Position numbers and translations under genes: made by a program. Of a stretch of DNA of 64,000 nucleotides, positions 15,621 through 24,306 are shown piece by piece. This stretch comes from Spirosoma linguale DSM 74 (GTDB taxonomy: Bacteria; Bacteroidota; Bacteroidia; Cytophagales; Spirosomataceae): assembly GCA_000024525.1 (NCBI GenBank), contig CP001769.1, positions 5,675,001-5,739,000 on the forward strand. Direction: 5' to 3'. Below the pieces are notes generated by a model that ran no database searches, was not told where the DNA came from, and saw only the letters and a list, made by a program, of their open reading frames with translations. Positions within the stretch are counted from its first letter, which is position 1, and the number at the start of each line of letters is the position of its first letter.

Positions 15621-18401
15621 ATGACATATAAACGTTATACCCTTCAATCGTTCCGAACGACGGCCTTGCTCAGTGTAGGCGCCCTAGGCTTATGGGCCTA
15701 CTCGACGAGGTCGTTCACCGCTCCCGGCGATAAACCCGACGAAAATCGGTTTACAAAGGTAGTACTTGCCGAAAAACTAAATGAGCCGCTCGAAATGGCC
15801 ATTCTACCCGACGAACGCGTACTGTTTATCGAACGGCATGGGCAGGTTCAACTGTATTCGCCAGGTACGAAACAGGTGAAAACGATTGCTTCAATCCCGG
15901 TCAGCACGAAATATAAAGATGTTGAAGGACATGAGACCGAAGCTGAAGATGGTTTGCTGGGCGTTAACATAGACCCCAACTTCGAGAAAAACCACTGGAT
16001 ATACCTATACTACTCACCAGCGGGCAGCGAATCTAAGAACAGTCTGGTCCGCTACGAAATGCGGGGCGACGAACTGGTTCTATCTTCGAAAAAAGTGTTG
16101 CTGGATGTACCCGTGCAGCGCGAACAATGCTGCCATACCAGTGGCTCCATTGACTGGGACCGCGAAGGCAACCTCTATCTCTCTACCGGCGACAACACCA
16201 GCCCCCGCGCCACGCTCTACGCACCTATTGACGAGCGGCCCGGCCGGGGTCCTTGGGATGCCCAGAAGTCGTCGGGTAATACTAATGATTTGCGGGGTAA
16301 AATCCTCCGTATCCATCCCGAAGCCGACGGAACTTACACCATTCCCGAAGGAAACCTGTTTCCAAAAGGCACAAGCCAAACCCGTCCCGAGATCTATACC
16401 ATGGGCCACCGTAACCCCTACAGGATTTCGGTAGATAAGCATACAGGGTATGTGTACTGGGGCGATGTAGGCCCCGACGCGGGCGAAGATTCGGTTGGGG
16501 TTGGCCCCACGGCCGAAGACGAATACAACCAGGCGCGAAAAGCGGGCAATTTCGGCTGGCCGTATTTTGTGGGCGATAATAAAGCCTATTACGATAAAGA
16601 TTTCACCACCGGAAAAGGAGGTGCCAAATTCGATCCGGCGCATCCGGTCAACGATTCGCCCAACAACACGGGCCTGCGCGACCTCCCGCCTGCCCAGCCT
16701 GCGCTCATCTCTTACCCGGCTGCCGAGTCCAAAAAATTTCCGATCATGGGAACCGGTGGGCGTAGTGCTATGGCCGGTCCTACCTATTACAAAGACGATT
16801 TCAAGAACGCCAAACGCCCTTTCCCGGACTATTATAACGGAAAAGTATTTCTCTATGAGTGGATGCGCGACATGATTATGGCCGTTGACTTTGATGGCAA
16901 GGGTGGCATAACCAGCATGGAACGCTTTCTGCCCAACATGGGCTTCAGTCACCCAATCGACATGGCGTTCGGGCCAAACGGTGATTTATACGTGCTGGAA
17001 TACGGCACCGGCTGGTTCCTCAAAAACGACGATTCGCGTTTGGTACGCATTGAGTTCAACGCGGGCAATCGTAAGCCTGCGATACAGGTAGCGGCCAGTC
17101 AGAAGGCAGGGGCGGTACCGCTGAAAGTAGCCTTGTCATCGGAGGGAACCAAGGATTTCGATGGCGATGCGCTGACCTATCAATGGAAAATAGTGAGCCG
17201 AACGGGTGGTCAGCCAACCGTTCTGAATGAACCGAACCCAACGTTCACGTTTCAGAAACCGGGACAGTATAAAGCGATACTGACAGTAACCGATGCGAAG
17301 GGTCTGAAAGATACCCAGGAGGTGGATATTGTAGCCGGTAACCAGCCTCCGCAGGTAGCCCTGAACGTAGTGAACGGCAATAAGAGCTTCTATTTCCCCG
17401 GCCAGCCGGTGGCTTATCAGGTAAACGTGACCGATAAGGAAGATGGTAGCCTGGCGAGTGGACGCATTCAGCCTAAACAAGTGCTGGTTCGGGCTACGTA
17501 TCAGGATGACGCCAACGCACAGGCCGCGAGTACATCCGGTGCTGGACACAAATTCTCCGAGGCCGCTTACCTGGGGACCGGGCAAACGCTCATGGAAAAA
17601 AGTGACTGCAAAGCCTGCCATTTTACGGATAAAAAATCGGTAGGACCCGCGTTTACGGAAGTAGCGAAACGGTACAAAGCTGATGCCAACGCCGTGGCGA
17701 GCCTATCGAATAAGATCATCAAAGGGGGGGGTGGCGTTTGGGGCGATGCCATCATGACGGCCCACCCTCAACTGACTCAGCCCGACGCGAGCGAAATTGT
17801 CAAGTATATCCTGACCCTTTCCGACAAGAAAGTGACAGCCCCGCTGCTCCCGACGAAGGGAACCTATACGCCGGGTAAAGACGAAAAAGGAAATCTGGTT
17901 TTGCAGGCCTCTTACAAAGATAAAGGAGCTAACGGCCTGCCTGCCCAACTGGCCGAACAGGTACTGGTGCTACGGAATCCGCTGATCGCGCTGGGCACAT
18001 CCAATAGCCAGTCGAAAGGCATCACACTGTTCAAAATGGGCACTCAGCCTTACCCGCTTGTGGTTGTCATGGGTTCCGACACCTATGTCAAATTTAACCA
18101 GCTCGACCTTACCGGTATCCGATCCATGGAGTTTGCCGTAGCCGCCCCTAAAGCGCAGTTGAACGCTATGGGTGGTCGAATTGAAGTACGGATTGACTCC
18201 CCAACGGGCCAACTGCTGGGCCAGACGGCAGAGGTTGCGCCCAATGAAAGCAAAGACCCGGCCGCCATGTTTACGCCAACTATGGCCAAAGCAGCCATTA
18301 TTCCAACAACGGGCCAGCACGACCTGTACTTCGTTTTCAAAAACGAGAAGGCCGGAAAAGCCCCTCTTTTCGTACCCAGTACGGTTCAACTTTCCAACTA
18401 A
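15621..18401 (+). CDS. PQQ-dependent sugar dehydrogenase / cytochrome c fusion
   Basis: 926 residues from the ATG at 15621, followed by an export signal (TALLSVGALGLWAYSTRSF). Residues about 40-440 form a GSDH/sorbosone-dehydrogenase beta-propeller (DGLLGVNIDPNF, QCCHTSGSIDWD, GKILRIHPEADG, MGHRNPYRI), which oxidises sugars with PQQ. A PKD-like domain follows near 450-545, then a single-heme cytochrome c domain with CKACH at 663-667 and KSVGPAF, and finally a CBM6-like region (about 780-926). The layout lets electrons pass from PQQ to heme within one periplasmic chain. The isomerase-like and ThuA genes follow in the same direction, a frequent Bacteroidota grouping. Two upstream in-frame ATGs (15516, 15576) overlap the operator region. 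Confidence 0.88.
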   Translation: MTYKRYTLQSFRTTALLSVGALGLWAYSTRSFTAPGDKPDENRFTKVVLAEKLNEPLEMAILPDERVLFIERHGQVQLYSPGTKQVKTIASIPVSTKYKDVEGHETEAEDGLLGVNIDPNFEKNHWIYLYYSPAGSESKNSLVRYEMRGDELVLSSKKVLLDVPVQREQCCHTSGSIDWDREGNLYLSTGDNTSPRATLYAPIDERPGRGPWDAQKSSGNTNDLRGKILRIHPEADGTYTIPEGNLFPKGTSQTRPEIYTMGHRNPYRISVDKHTGYVYWGDVGPDAGEDSVGVGPTAEDEYNQARKAGNFGWPYFVGDNKAYYDKDFTTGKGGAKFDPAHPVNDSPNNTGLRDLPPAQPALISYPAAESKKFPIMGTGGRSAMAGPTYYKDDFKNAKRPFPDYYNGKVFLYEWMRDMIMAVDFDGKGGITSMERFLPNMGFSHPIDMAFGPNGDLYVLEYGTGWFLKNDDSRLVRIEFNAGNRKPAIQVAASQKAGAVPLKVALSSEGTKDFDGDALTYQWKIVSRTGGQPTVLNEPNPTFTFQKPGQYKAILTVTDAKGLKDTQEVDIVAGNQPPQVALNVVNGNKSFYFPGQPVAYQVNVTDKEDGSLASGRIQPKQVLVRATYQDDANAQAASTSGAGHKFSEAAYLGTGQTLMEKSDCKACHFTDKKSVGPAFTEVAKRYKADANAVASLSNKIIKGGGGVWGDAIMTAHPQLTQPDASEIVKYILTLSDKKVTAPLLPTKGTYTPGKDEKGNLVLQASYKDKGANGLPAQLAEQVLVLRNPLIALGTSNSQSKGITLFKMGTQPYPLVVVMGSDTYVKFNQLDLTGIRSMEFAVAAPKAQLNAMGGRIEVRIDSPTGQLLGQTAEVAPNESKDPAAMFTPTMAKAAIIPTTGQHDLYFVFKNEKAGKAPLFVPSTVQLSN

Positions 18402-18419
18402 TCGCAGTCAACCCAAGCC

Positions 18420-19445
18420 ATGACACAATCCCGTCGTAGTTTCCTTAATCAACTTGGGCTGGCGGCCGCCGGAGCCGGTCTGACATCGGCCTTGCCCAAC
18501 CAACTCTTCGCAGAAATGAGTGCCAAAAAATTCGGTTTCGACATTTCGCTGGCCGAGTTCTCCTTTGCCGGTGAGCTTATGTCGGGCAAGATGACCAACA
18601 TGGACTTTCCGGCCAGGGCCAAAAACGATTTCGGCATTAACGTGCTCGAATACGTATCCATGTTCTTCAACAACAAGCATACCGACCAGGCGTATCTGAA
18701 GGAGCTTAAACAGCGCTGCGATGACCTGGGCATGAAGAGCAACCTCATCATGGTCGATGGAGCTAACATTGCCGATCTGGACGCTACCAAACGCAAACAG
18801 GCCGTTGAATCGCACTACGCCTGGGTCGATGCCGCTAAGTTTCTGGGGTGCAGCGCCATTCGGGTCAATCTCGGCGACACCTCCCGGGCCATATCGGGCG
18901 TTGCCGACGACCCCGCCGACGAAGCCGCCAAAACGGCCGCCGATGGCTACCACAAATTGCTGGAGTATGCCGCCAAATCGAAGATGAACGTGATCGTGGA
19001 AAATCACTTTGGCAACTCGACGGACATCGACTGGCTGGTGGGTGTTCTGAAACAGGTAAACATGCCTAACGCGGGTCTGCTGCCCGACTTCGGCAACTTC
19101 TGTCGGCAACGCAGCAAGCCCGAAACCAACGATATAAAGGGCATTATGAGCACCACCTGTGTGAAAGAATATGATCGATATGAGGGCGTGAAGAAAATGA
19201 TGCCGTACGCCAAAGGTATCAGTGCCAAAACCCATAAGTTCGACGCACAGGGCAACGAAACCGAAACCGATTTCCGGAAGATGTTCAAGATCATCAAAGA
19301 TGCAGGTTTCAACGGGTACGTCGGCATCGAATACGAAGGGGGCATCATGAGCATGTACAACCCAACGGGCGGTTACCTGCCGACAAACGCTGGTATTCAG
19401 GCCACTAAAGTCCTGCTCGAACGAGTACGCACCGAACTGGCCTGA
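18420..19445 (+). CDS. Sugar phosphate isomerase/epimerase-like TIM-barrel protein, exported
   Basis: 341 residues. The start SRRSFLNQLGLAAAGAGL is a Tat-type signal, so the folded protein is exported. The rest is an AP-endonuclease-2/xylose-isomerase-like TIM barrel: YVSMFFNNKHTDQAYL, GCSAIRVNLGD, MNVIVENHFGN with metal-binding Glu/His, GLLPDFGNF and GYVGIEYEGG. Such proteins isomerise or epimerise sugars with a divalent metal. It begins 18 bp after the PQQ-dehydrogenase and is very likely in its operon; it ends in a long hairpin. Confidence 0.85.
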   Translation: MTQSRRSFLNQLGLAAAGAGLTSALPNQLFAEMSAKKFGFDISLAEFSFAGELMSGKMTNMDFPARAKNDFGINVLEYVSMFFNNKHTDQAYLKELKQRCDDLGMKSNLIMVDGANIADLDATKRKQAVESHYAWVDAAKFLGCSAIRVNLGDTSRAISGVADDPADEAAKTAADGYHKLLEYAAKSKMNVIVENHFGNSTDIDWLVGVLKQVNMPNAGLLPDFGNFCRQRSKPETNDIKGIMSTTCVKEYDRYEGVKKMMPYAKGISAKTHKFDAQGNETETDFRKMFKIIKDAGFNGYVGIEYEGGIMSMYNPTGGYLPTNAGIQATKVLLERVRTELA

Positions 19446-19512
19446 TATTTAAAGGGAAGGGACAAACGCCATATCCTGGAGATATGGCGTTTGTCCCTTC
19501 CCTTTAAATATC
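19444..19512 (+). terminator. Long perfect hairpin between isomerase-like and ThuA genes
   Basis: Two perfectly complementary 32-bp arms (19444-19475 and 19481-19512) surround a 5-nt loop CTGGA. The left arm begins inside the TGA stop codon of the isomerase gene. It may terminate or partly attenuate before the ThuA gene. Confidence 0.7.
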
Positions 19513-19542
19513 AATTAACACCCCTAAACCCCATCTCTTCCA

Positions 19543-20382
19543 ATGCTTCGTAAACTTGTAAAAATTCTGTTAGGCATCGTCCTCGTTTTGGCTCTGTTGA
19601 TAGGCGGCTTTGTTACGTTCGGGATGTATGTAACCCGTAAATTACCCTGGCAAAAGCCGATTTTTGAAACCACCCGTCCCGCCGACCCCGGCCAGGTTGG
19701 CCCAAAAGGCGTTCTGATTTTCTCCAAAACAAATGGCTTCCGGCACGAGTCCATTGAGCCGGGTATCGAAGCCCTAAAAAAAGTGGGTAAAGAAAAAGGC
19801 TGGGATGTTCGAACTACCGAAAACGGGGCCTTCTTCAACGACGATTACCTCAGCCGATTTAAAACGGTGGTTTTTTTATCGACCACGGGCGATGTGCTGA
19901 CGCCGGAGCAGGAAAAAGCCTTTGAAAAATTTATCGAGAATGGCGGTGGTTACGTGGGTATTCATGCGGCATCAGATACCGAATACGACTGGGACTGGTA
20001 CGATCATATGCTCGGCACCCATTTCCGCGATCACCCACTCTACCCCGAGCACACGCCCGATGCGGAGATCATTACGGACGTCAGAAATCACCCGACAACA
20101 AAGCACTTACCAGCCAAATTTCACAAGGCCGACGAGTGGTATAATTTTAAGCAAAGCGTTCGGGGCAAAGACAGCATTCAGGTCTTGCTAACCTTGAACG
20201 AAGCTACTTACAAAGCTACTTTCCCAAAGGCGATGGAAGGCGACCACCCTATTTCCTGGACCAACGTGATTGGGAAAGGGCGTGTGTTCTACACCGGTAT
20301 GGGCCACACCAACGAAACCTTCACCGATAAATACGCCATGCCGCATATTGTAGCCGGCATCGAATGGGCCGGGCGGTTCTAG
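19543..20382 (+). CDS. ThuA domain protein
   Basis: 279 residues: an N-terminal membrane helix (ILLGIVLVLALLIGGFVTFGMYV) anchors a ThuA-like domain with a glutamine-amidotransferase-like fold. Typical blocks are GVLIFSKTNGFRHESIEPGIEALKK, FKTVVFLSTTGDVL, GGGYVGIHAASDTEYDW and GRVFYTGMGHTNE near the C-terminus. ThuA proteins act in trehalose or related disaccharide oxidation, often next to PQQ dehydrogenases; no catalytic Cys triad is evident. It is the last gene of the sugar-oxidation group and is anchored on the periplasmic side like its partners. Confidence 0.88.
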   Translation: MLRKLVKILLGIVLVLALLIGGFVTFGMYVTRKLPWQKPIFETTRPADPGQVGPKGVLIFSKTNGFRHESIEPGIEALKKVGKEKGWDVRTTENGAFFNDDYLSRFKTVVFLSTTGDVLTPEQEKAFEKFIENGGGYVGIHAASDTEYDWDWYDHMLGTHFRDHPLYPEHTPDAEIITDVRNHPTTKHLPAKFHKADEWYNFKQSVRGKDSIQVLLTLNEATYKATFPKAMEGDHPISWTNVIGKGRVFYTGMGHTNETFTDKYAMPHIVAGIEWAGRF

Positions 20383-20406
20383 TTCTTCTAAACATTGAGA
20401 TACGCG

Positions 20407-20475
20407 TATGTAGTACCGACCGTCCCGGTCGGGCGTGTTACAGGCTCACCCGACCGGGACGATCGGTACTACATA
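20407..20475. terminator. Bidirectional terminator between convergent genes
   Basis: Arms 20407-20433 and 20449-20475 (27 bp, one mismatch; left starts TATGTAGTACCGAC) lie between the convergent ThuA and ChbG-like genes. Confidence 0.7.
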
Positions 20476-20483
20476 CAATAGCG

Positions 20484-21335
20484 TCACTTCCCCAAATCAC
20501 TATACCCAATCAGCTGAATCCCTTTCTTTTTGATCAACTCCTTCACAACAGGATTCGTCCAGACGTCGGTAACGGCTTGCCGGTCGGCGGCTACGTTCTC
20601 GTACCCGATGTGGTGAATGGCTCGCACTTCGGGTGTGTCGAGTCCGGGGTGATCGACAAACATGTACGTTTTACCGGCCTCAAGGCTTTCCAGCATGCTC
20701 ATGAAGCTCTGAAGTTTTTCGGCTGAGGTCGTATGCGCACCGATATAGCCTGCTCTGGCAAGCTCAGCTTCTCCGGGATTGCGGAGATGATACTCGCTGG
20801 CAAGCTTAGTAACGACGGCCTTCACCTCGTCGTTTAGGCTTGTACAGCCCATATGGCCGGAGATGTGGCTTATGCGGGGGATCTTCCGCATCGCCAGTTC
20901 GATCTGCGCCCGAAACTCCTTCTCAATATCGGCCAGTTTCCAGTCATTTTCCACGACCGACCGTTTGGGGTAATCTTTATTGGGTCGAACCATCGGGAAG
21001 AAATAACCATCGGCATCGCGCAGGCTGGGGCAATCCGATAGCGGACGCCACTTTACGTTATCCCATTCGCTGGTCAGGGTTAAATGAATGCCCACATCGG
21101 CCGTCGGTATTTGCTTCAGCATCTCAACCGCTTCGGGAAACCAGGGCGACGGTACCAGCACTTCTATCGACTTCTCGATACCGTCTTTATAGCATTTCAC
21201 AAGGGCTTCGTTTCCGGCATGGGAATAACCCATGTCATCACCCCGAACAATCAGGCGGGGCGGTTTCGGTTGGGCTTTAACAGCACTTAAACTGGCAATA
21301 AGCACTAGCGAAAAAAGTAACGTCCTGGTTTCCAT
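20484..21335 (-). CDS. ChbG/HpnK (YdjC)-family carbohydrate deacetylase, secreted
   Basis: 283 residues with a signal peptide (LLFSLVLIASLSAVKAQ). The YdjC/ChbG fold is shown by RLIVRGDDMGYSHAGNEA (metal-binding Asp), DVGIHLTLTSEW (metal His) and HISGHMGC (second His). Family members remove N-acetyl groups from chitooligosaccharides or lipid-linked sugars using a divalent metal. Most characterised ones are cytoplasmic; this one is exported, so it should act in the periplasm. It stands next to another exported deacetylase (21518-22462) but a palindrome separates them. Confidence 0.85.
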   Translation of the reverse strand: METRTLLFSLVLIASLSAVKAQPKPPRLIVRGDDMGYSHAGNEALVKCYKDGIEKSIEVLVPSPWFPEAVEMLKQIPTADVGIHLTLTSEWDNVKWRPLSDCPSLRDADGYFFPMVRPNKDYPKRSVVENDWKLADIEKEFRAQIELAMRKIPRISHISGHMGCTSLNDEVKAVVTKLASEYHLRNPGEAELARAGYIGAHTTSAEKLQSFMSMLESLEAGKTYMFVDHPGLDTPEVRAIHHIGYENVAADRQAVTDVWTNPVVKELIKKKGIQLIGYSDLGK

Positions 21336-21418
21336 CGAGTGTAAACTGAATTAGAGGTGGTTTATTGACGTAAAGCCATTCCTAAACAAATCTCCTGATC
21401 GCTTATGGTAAAACGGGT

Positions 21419-21492
21419 GAGCGGGTTATTCCGGATAGAGCGGTGCCACGGGTTCGAACCCGTGGCACCGCTCTATCCGGAATAACCCGCTC
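21419..21492. repeat. 74-bp perfect palindrome without a loop
   Basis: Two 37-bp arms meet at 21455/21456 with no spacer (centre GGGTTCGAACCC). It lies between two minus-strand deacetylase genes and follows the stop of the 21518-22462 gene, so it can act as a terminator, or extrude as a cruciform. Confidence 0.8.
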
Positions 21493-21517
21493 GCTTAAGC
21501 CTACTACCGTAAAACGC

Positions 21518-22462
21518 TTAGTCAAAACTCTGAATCATATTCCGGTACATGGTCGTGGCTTTCCACTGGCCCCCGGCAATAATCCGGCGAACGGTGTAGA
21601 GTGGCATACTGTCGTCCCGCTTATCGGCCAGCGTGAATGCAGCCACATACCCCCGTTTCTGTAGTTCGGGCAGTGCCTGTTTATTCCACAAACCGAACGG
21701 ATACGCAAAATACTTAATGGGTTTTCCAATGATGGTTTCCAGCTTCGCCTTGGGTTCTTCGATTTGGATCTTCCAATCGTCACCCTGGTATTTCTTTACG
21801 TTATGGTGATCCCAGGTATGGGCGCCAATGGCATGGCCGCGATCTGATAGGTCTTTGATCTGGGCTTTGTCCATATACGGCTGCTTACCATGTCGGCCAA
21901 TCGCTACAGTCATAATGAAGAACGCGCCTTTGAAACCGTGTTTTTCGAGTTCGGGAGCGGCTACCGTGTATTGGTCGAGGTCGCCATCATCGAAAGTCAG
22001 CATGATTGGTTTGGAGGGCAACGGCGCTCCGGTTGTCAGGTATGCATACAGTTGGTCCGGCAGAATGGTATGGTAACCACTATCGGCCAGCATTTTCATC
22101 TGTTCGCGGAAAGCCGCTACCGGTATAATGTAGTCTTTGGCCGATTTAGAATCGCTGGCCCGCCAGTCGCGAATCTGGTGATAGCACAAAACAGGCACCT
22201 GTGGCCGGGCCAGAATGGTAGCGGCATCAGCGATTTTATTGGCTGGGATGCTCGATGGGTCAGGCACAGCGGCTACAGGGACTTCCGCCTTTTTGTCGGC
22301 TGGTTTTTCGGCCGTTGACGGGTTACCGGATGTGGTAGCTGCCGAATCGGCGGTGGTTTCGGTTGTTGCCGAACCTTTTGACTGACAACCCGACAGACCA
22401 TTGGCAAGCAAAACAGAGAGCCCAAAGGCCGCAGCAAAAGAAAGAGTTTGACGACTGAACAT
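21518..22462 (-). CDS. NodB-type polysaccharide deacetylase lipoprotein
   Basis: About 314 residues from the ATG at 22462, followed by a lipoprotein signal (LLANGLSGCQS). A low-complexity Thr/Ser/Ala linker (residues about 30-75) tethers the catalytic domain. NodB motifs are clear: PVLCYHQIRDW, TFDDGDLDQYT (MT1, catalytic base and metal Asp), GAHTWDHHNV (MT2, metal His pair) and YFAYPFGLWN (MT3). The enzyme removes acetyl groups from cell-surface or extracellular polysaccharide. The upstream frame start at 22486 would add eight residues before the signal and is less likely. Confidence 0.88.
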   Translation of the reverse strand: MFSRQTLSFAAAFGLSVLLANGLSGCQSKGSATTETTADSAATTSGNPSTAEKPADKKAEVPVAAVPDPSSIPANKIADAATILARPQVPVLCYHQIRDWRASDSKSAKDYIIPVAAFREQMKMLADSGYHTILPDQLYAYLTTGAPLPSKPIMLTFDDGDLDQYTVAAPELEKHGFKGAFFIMTVAIGRHGKQPYMDKAQIKDLSDRGHAIGAHTWDHHNVKKYQGDDWKIQIEEPKAKLETIIGKPIKYFAYPFGLWNKQALPELQKRGYVAAFTLADKRDDSMPLYTVRRIIAGGQWKATTMYRNMIQSFD

Positions 22463-23045
22463 AGTTAATAAATATGGATCAAACATACTGAAAACCGAGT
22501 TGCCCGCAACGGAAACTTAGCGAATGAAACAGAATTAACTATACAGGGCCTATAGAATTTCAAATTACCATTGTCGCATTAATCCGGGAATAGACGACAA
22601 GCACCACACCCTGATCACCTACACAACTACCGTTCACTAATTGAGCCATAAAACTTCCCCGGTTTTTAGCAACCCGCCCGCCTTAACTTAGTTAATGGCG
22701 CTAGTCTTACGCACCAACTACATACATTTAGCATATGGTTTATATAGACTGACCATGAATTGCCACTACATTTCATGAACGGGAAACGGCTCCCCGGATG
22801 AGATTCCTGCAAAGGATGAATGAAACCCGATACTATCATTTTCACTTAACCAATAGCCTGCCGGTACGTAGCGAGGAGTTTATCCAACCGTTTGTCTGTA
22901 GTACACCAATCGCCTGATGGGTGTTAACGTTAGCTTCGTATTGAGGGGTCGGCCAGGTAGTCTCCTGATTGATCAGGGCCCTACGAAGGATAATTTATTC
23001 GTACTTCAACAGCTTCTATTTATCTCTCAATCTACCTTTTAAAAC
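22463..23045. other. Long leader region upstream of the curlin gene
   Basis: This 583-bp divergent region has stops in all frames and no recognised RNA. It must contain the promoters of the deacetylase and curlin genes; a TAATTTAT near 23001 is a weak -7 candidate. Confidence 0.45.
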
Positions 23046-24224
23046 ATGAAAAAAGTATTACTCACATGGTCTGCGCTGCTGATCATGGCTGCTTCTTACG
23101 CTCAATCAAATACGTCCACACTCAGCCAGACCGGCACCGACAACAAGGCCATGCTTACCCAAACGGGAGAAGGGCAGCAGGTAATTGCGGTACAGGAAGG
23201 CAATAACAACCAACTGACAACTTCCCAAACCAGCACATACGCCCAGGAAATTAACATCAGTCAAACCGGTGCCTCCAATAAAGCCGTTGCTACCCAGGAT
23301 GAGGGTTCCGGCCCGGGAACGTTCATTCAGATTTTACAGAATGGCACTAATAATGACGCGCTGGCCAATCAGTCGGACTACCTGACCTATGGCAGTGAAG
23401 CGTCTATAAATCAGTCAGGGCAGAATAACAAGGCAACGATCAGTCAGCTTACGGCTGTTGGGAGTTCGGCGGGTATTGAGCAGACGGGAGTAGGGGCAGG
23501 CAACACCGCTACCATTACCCAGACTAACCTGAGCTACCAGGATGCCGCCGAAATTCGTCAGAGTGGGCAGAATCAAACGGCTACTATTTTGCAGAACGGA
23601 ACTATTTACCTGATTGGTGGTAACCAAGCCTATATTAATCAGACAAGTACGTTTGCCCAGACCGCCCAGATTACTCAGGAAGGGGATCAGAACCTGGCCG
23701 AAATCTATCAGGAAAATGGAGCTGGTCCGGATAATGTGGCCACAACATTCCAGTCGGGTTATGGCAATGTCAGTTACATTGATCAGTCTAACTTTGCGAC
23801 AATCAATAGCACGGCGGTCACGTCGCAGGTCGGCAATTTCAACAAGGCTACTATCGAGCAGTTTGCGGCTCTCAACGGACAGGCGGTTATCAACCAAACG
23901 GGTGATGAGAACCAGGCTTACATTGGACAGGGTCAGGCCGGACAAAATCTGAGTTACAATAACAACGCCCAGATTACCCAGTCGGGTGATTTTAACGTTG
24001 CGGGCGTCATTCAGACCGGCGAAGGCAACCAGGCTGTTTTTCAGCAAATTGGTAGTGGTAACGCCATCCTCAATCTGACATCTACGAATTTTGTCCTTCA
24101 GCAGGGTAACAACAACTCCCTAACCGTTACCCAGACCGGCATGGACAATCTGTTGCAGATTCAGCAGACAGGTAATGGCAACATTGGCATCATCAACCAA
24201 AATTCAGGTGCCATATTGCCTTAG
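23046..24224 (+). CDS. Curlin-repeat amyloid protein (CsgA/CsgB-like)
   Basis: 392 residues with a signal peptide ending at AASYAQ, then about fifteen imperfect repeats of the form Q-TG-x2-N-x-A-x-I-x-Q, each about 20-25 residues (for example SQTGTDNKAMLTQ and QTGDENQAYIGQ). Regular Gln/Asn/Gly/Ser spacing is the mark of curlin strands that stack into extracellular functional amyloid for adhesion or biofilm. It is more than twice the length of E. coli CsgA. No csgE/F/G secretion or nucleator gene is adjacent, so export genes must lie elsewhere. It ends in a good hairpin terminator. Confidence 0.88.
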   Translation: MKKVLLTWSALLIMAASYAQSNTSTLSQTGTDNKAMLTQTGEGQQVIAVQEGNNNQLTTSQTSTYAQEINISQTGASNKAVATQDEGSGPGTFIQILQNGTNNDALANQSDYLTYGSEASINQSGQNNKATISQLTAVGSSAGIEQTGVGAGNTATITQTNLSYQDAAEIRQSGQNQTATILQNGTIYLIGGNQAYINQTSTFAQTAQITQEGDQNLAEIYQENGAGPDNVATTFQSGYGNVSYIDQSNFATINSTAVTSQVGNFNKATIEQFAALNGQAVINQTGDENQAYIGQGQAGQNLSYNNNAQITQSGDFNVAGVIQTGEGNQAVFQQIGSGNAILNLTSTNFVLQQGNNNSLTVTQTGMDNLLQIQQTGNGNIGIINQNSGAILP

Positions 24225-24250
24225 TAATCAATCGAATTCTTACATTTAAA

Positions 24251-24286
24251 ATACAGAAGGCCGGAACACATCCCGGCCTTCTGTAT
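24251..24286. terminator. Terminator between curlin and subtilase genes
   Basis: ATACAGAAGGCCGG (24251-24264) and CCGGCCTTCTGTAT (24273-24286) form a perfect 14-bp stem between convergent genes. Confidence 0.75.
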
Positions 24287-24306
24287 TCGTATCAAACTTA
24301 CCCGAC

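Noticed and set aside
16080..16952. Minus-strand 290-codon ORF
   Set aside because: Lies fully within the PQQ-dehydrogenase gene in antisense and shows no domain.
18408..19235. Minus-strand 275-codon ORF
   Set aside because: Antisense to the isomerase-like gene; Gly/Val/His-rich translation typical of reverse frames in GC-rich codons.
21440..21470. tRNA T-arm-like GGTTCGAACCC
   Set aside because: It is the centre of a perfect 74-bp palindrome; no acceptor, D or anticodon arms can be built around it.
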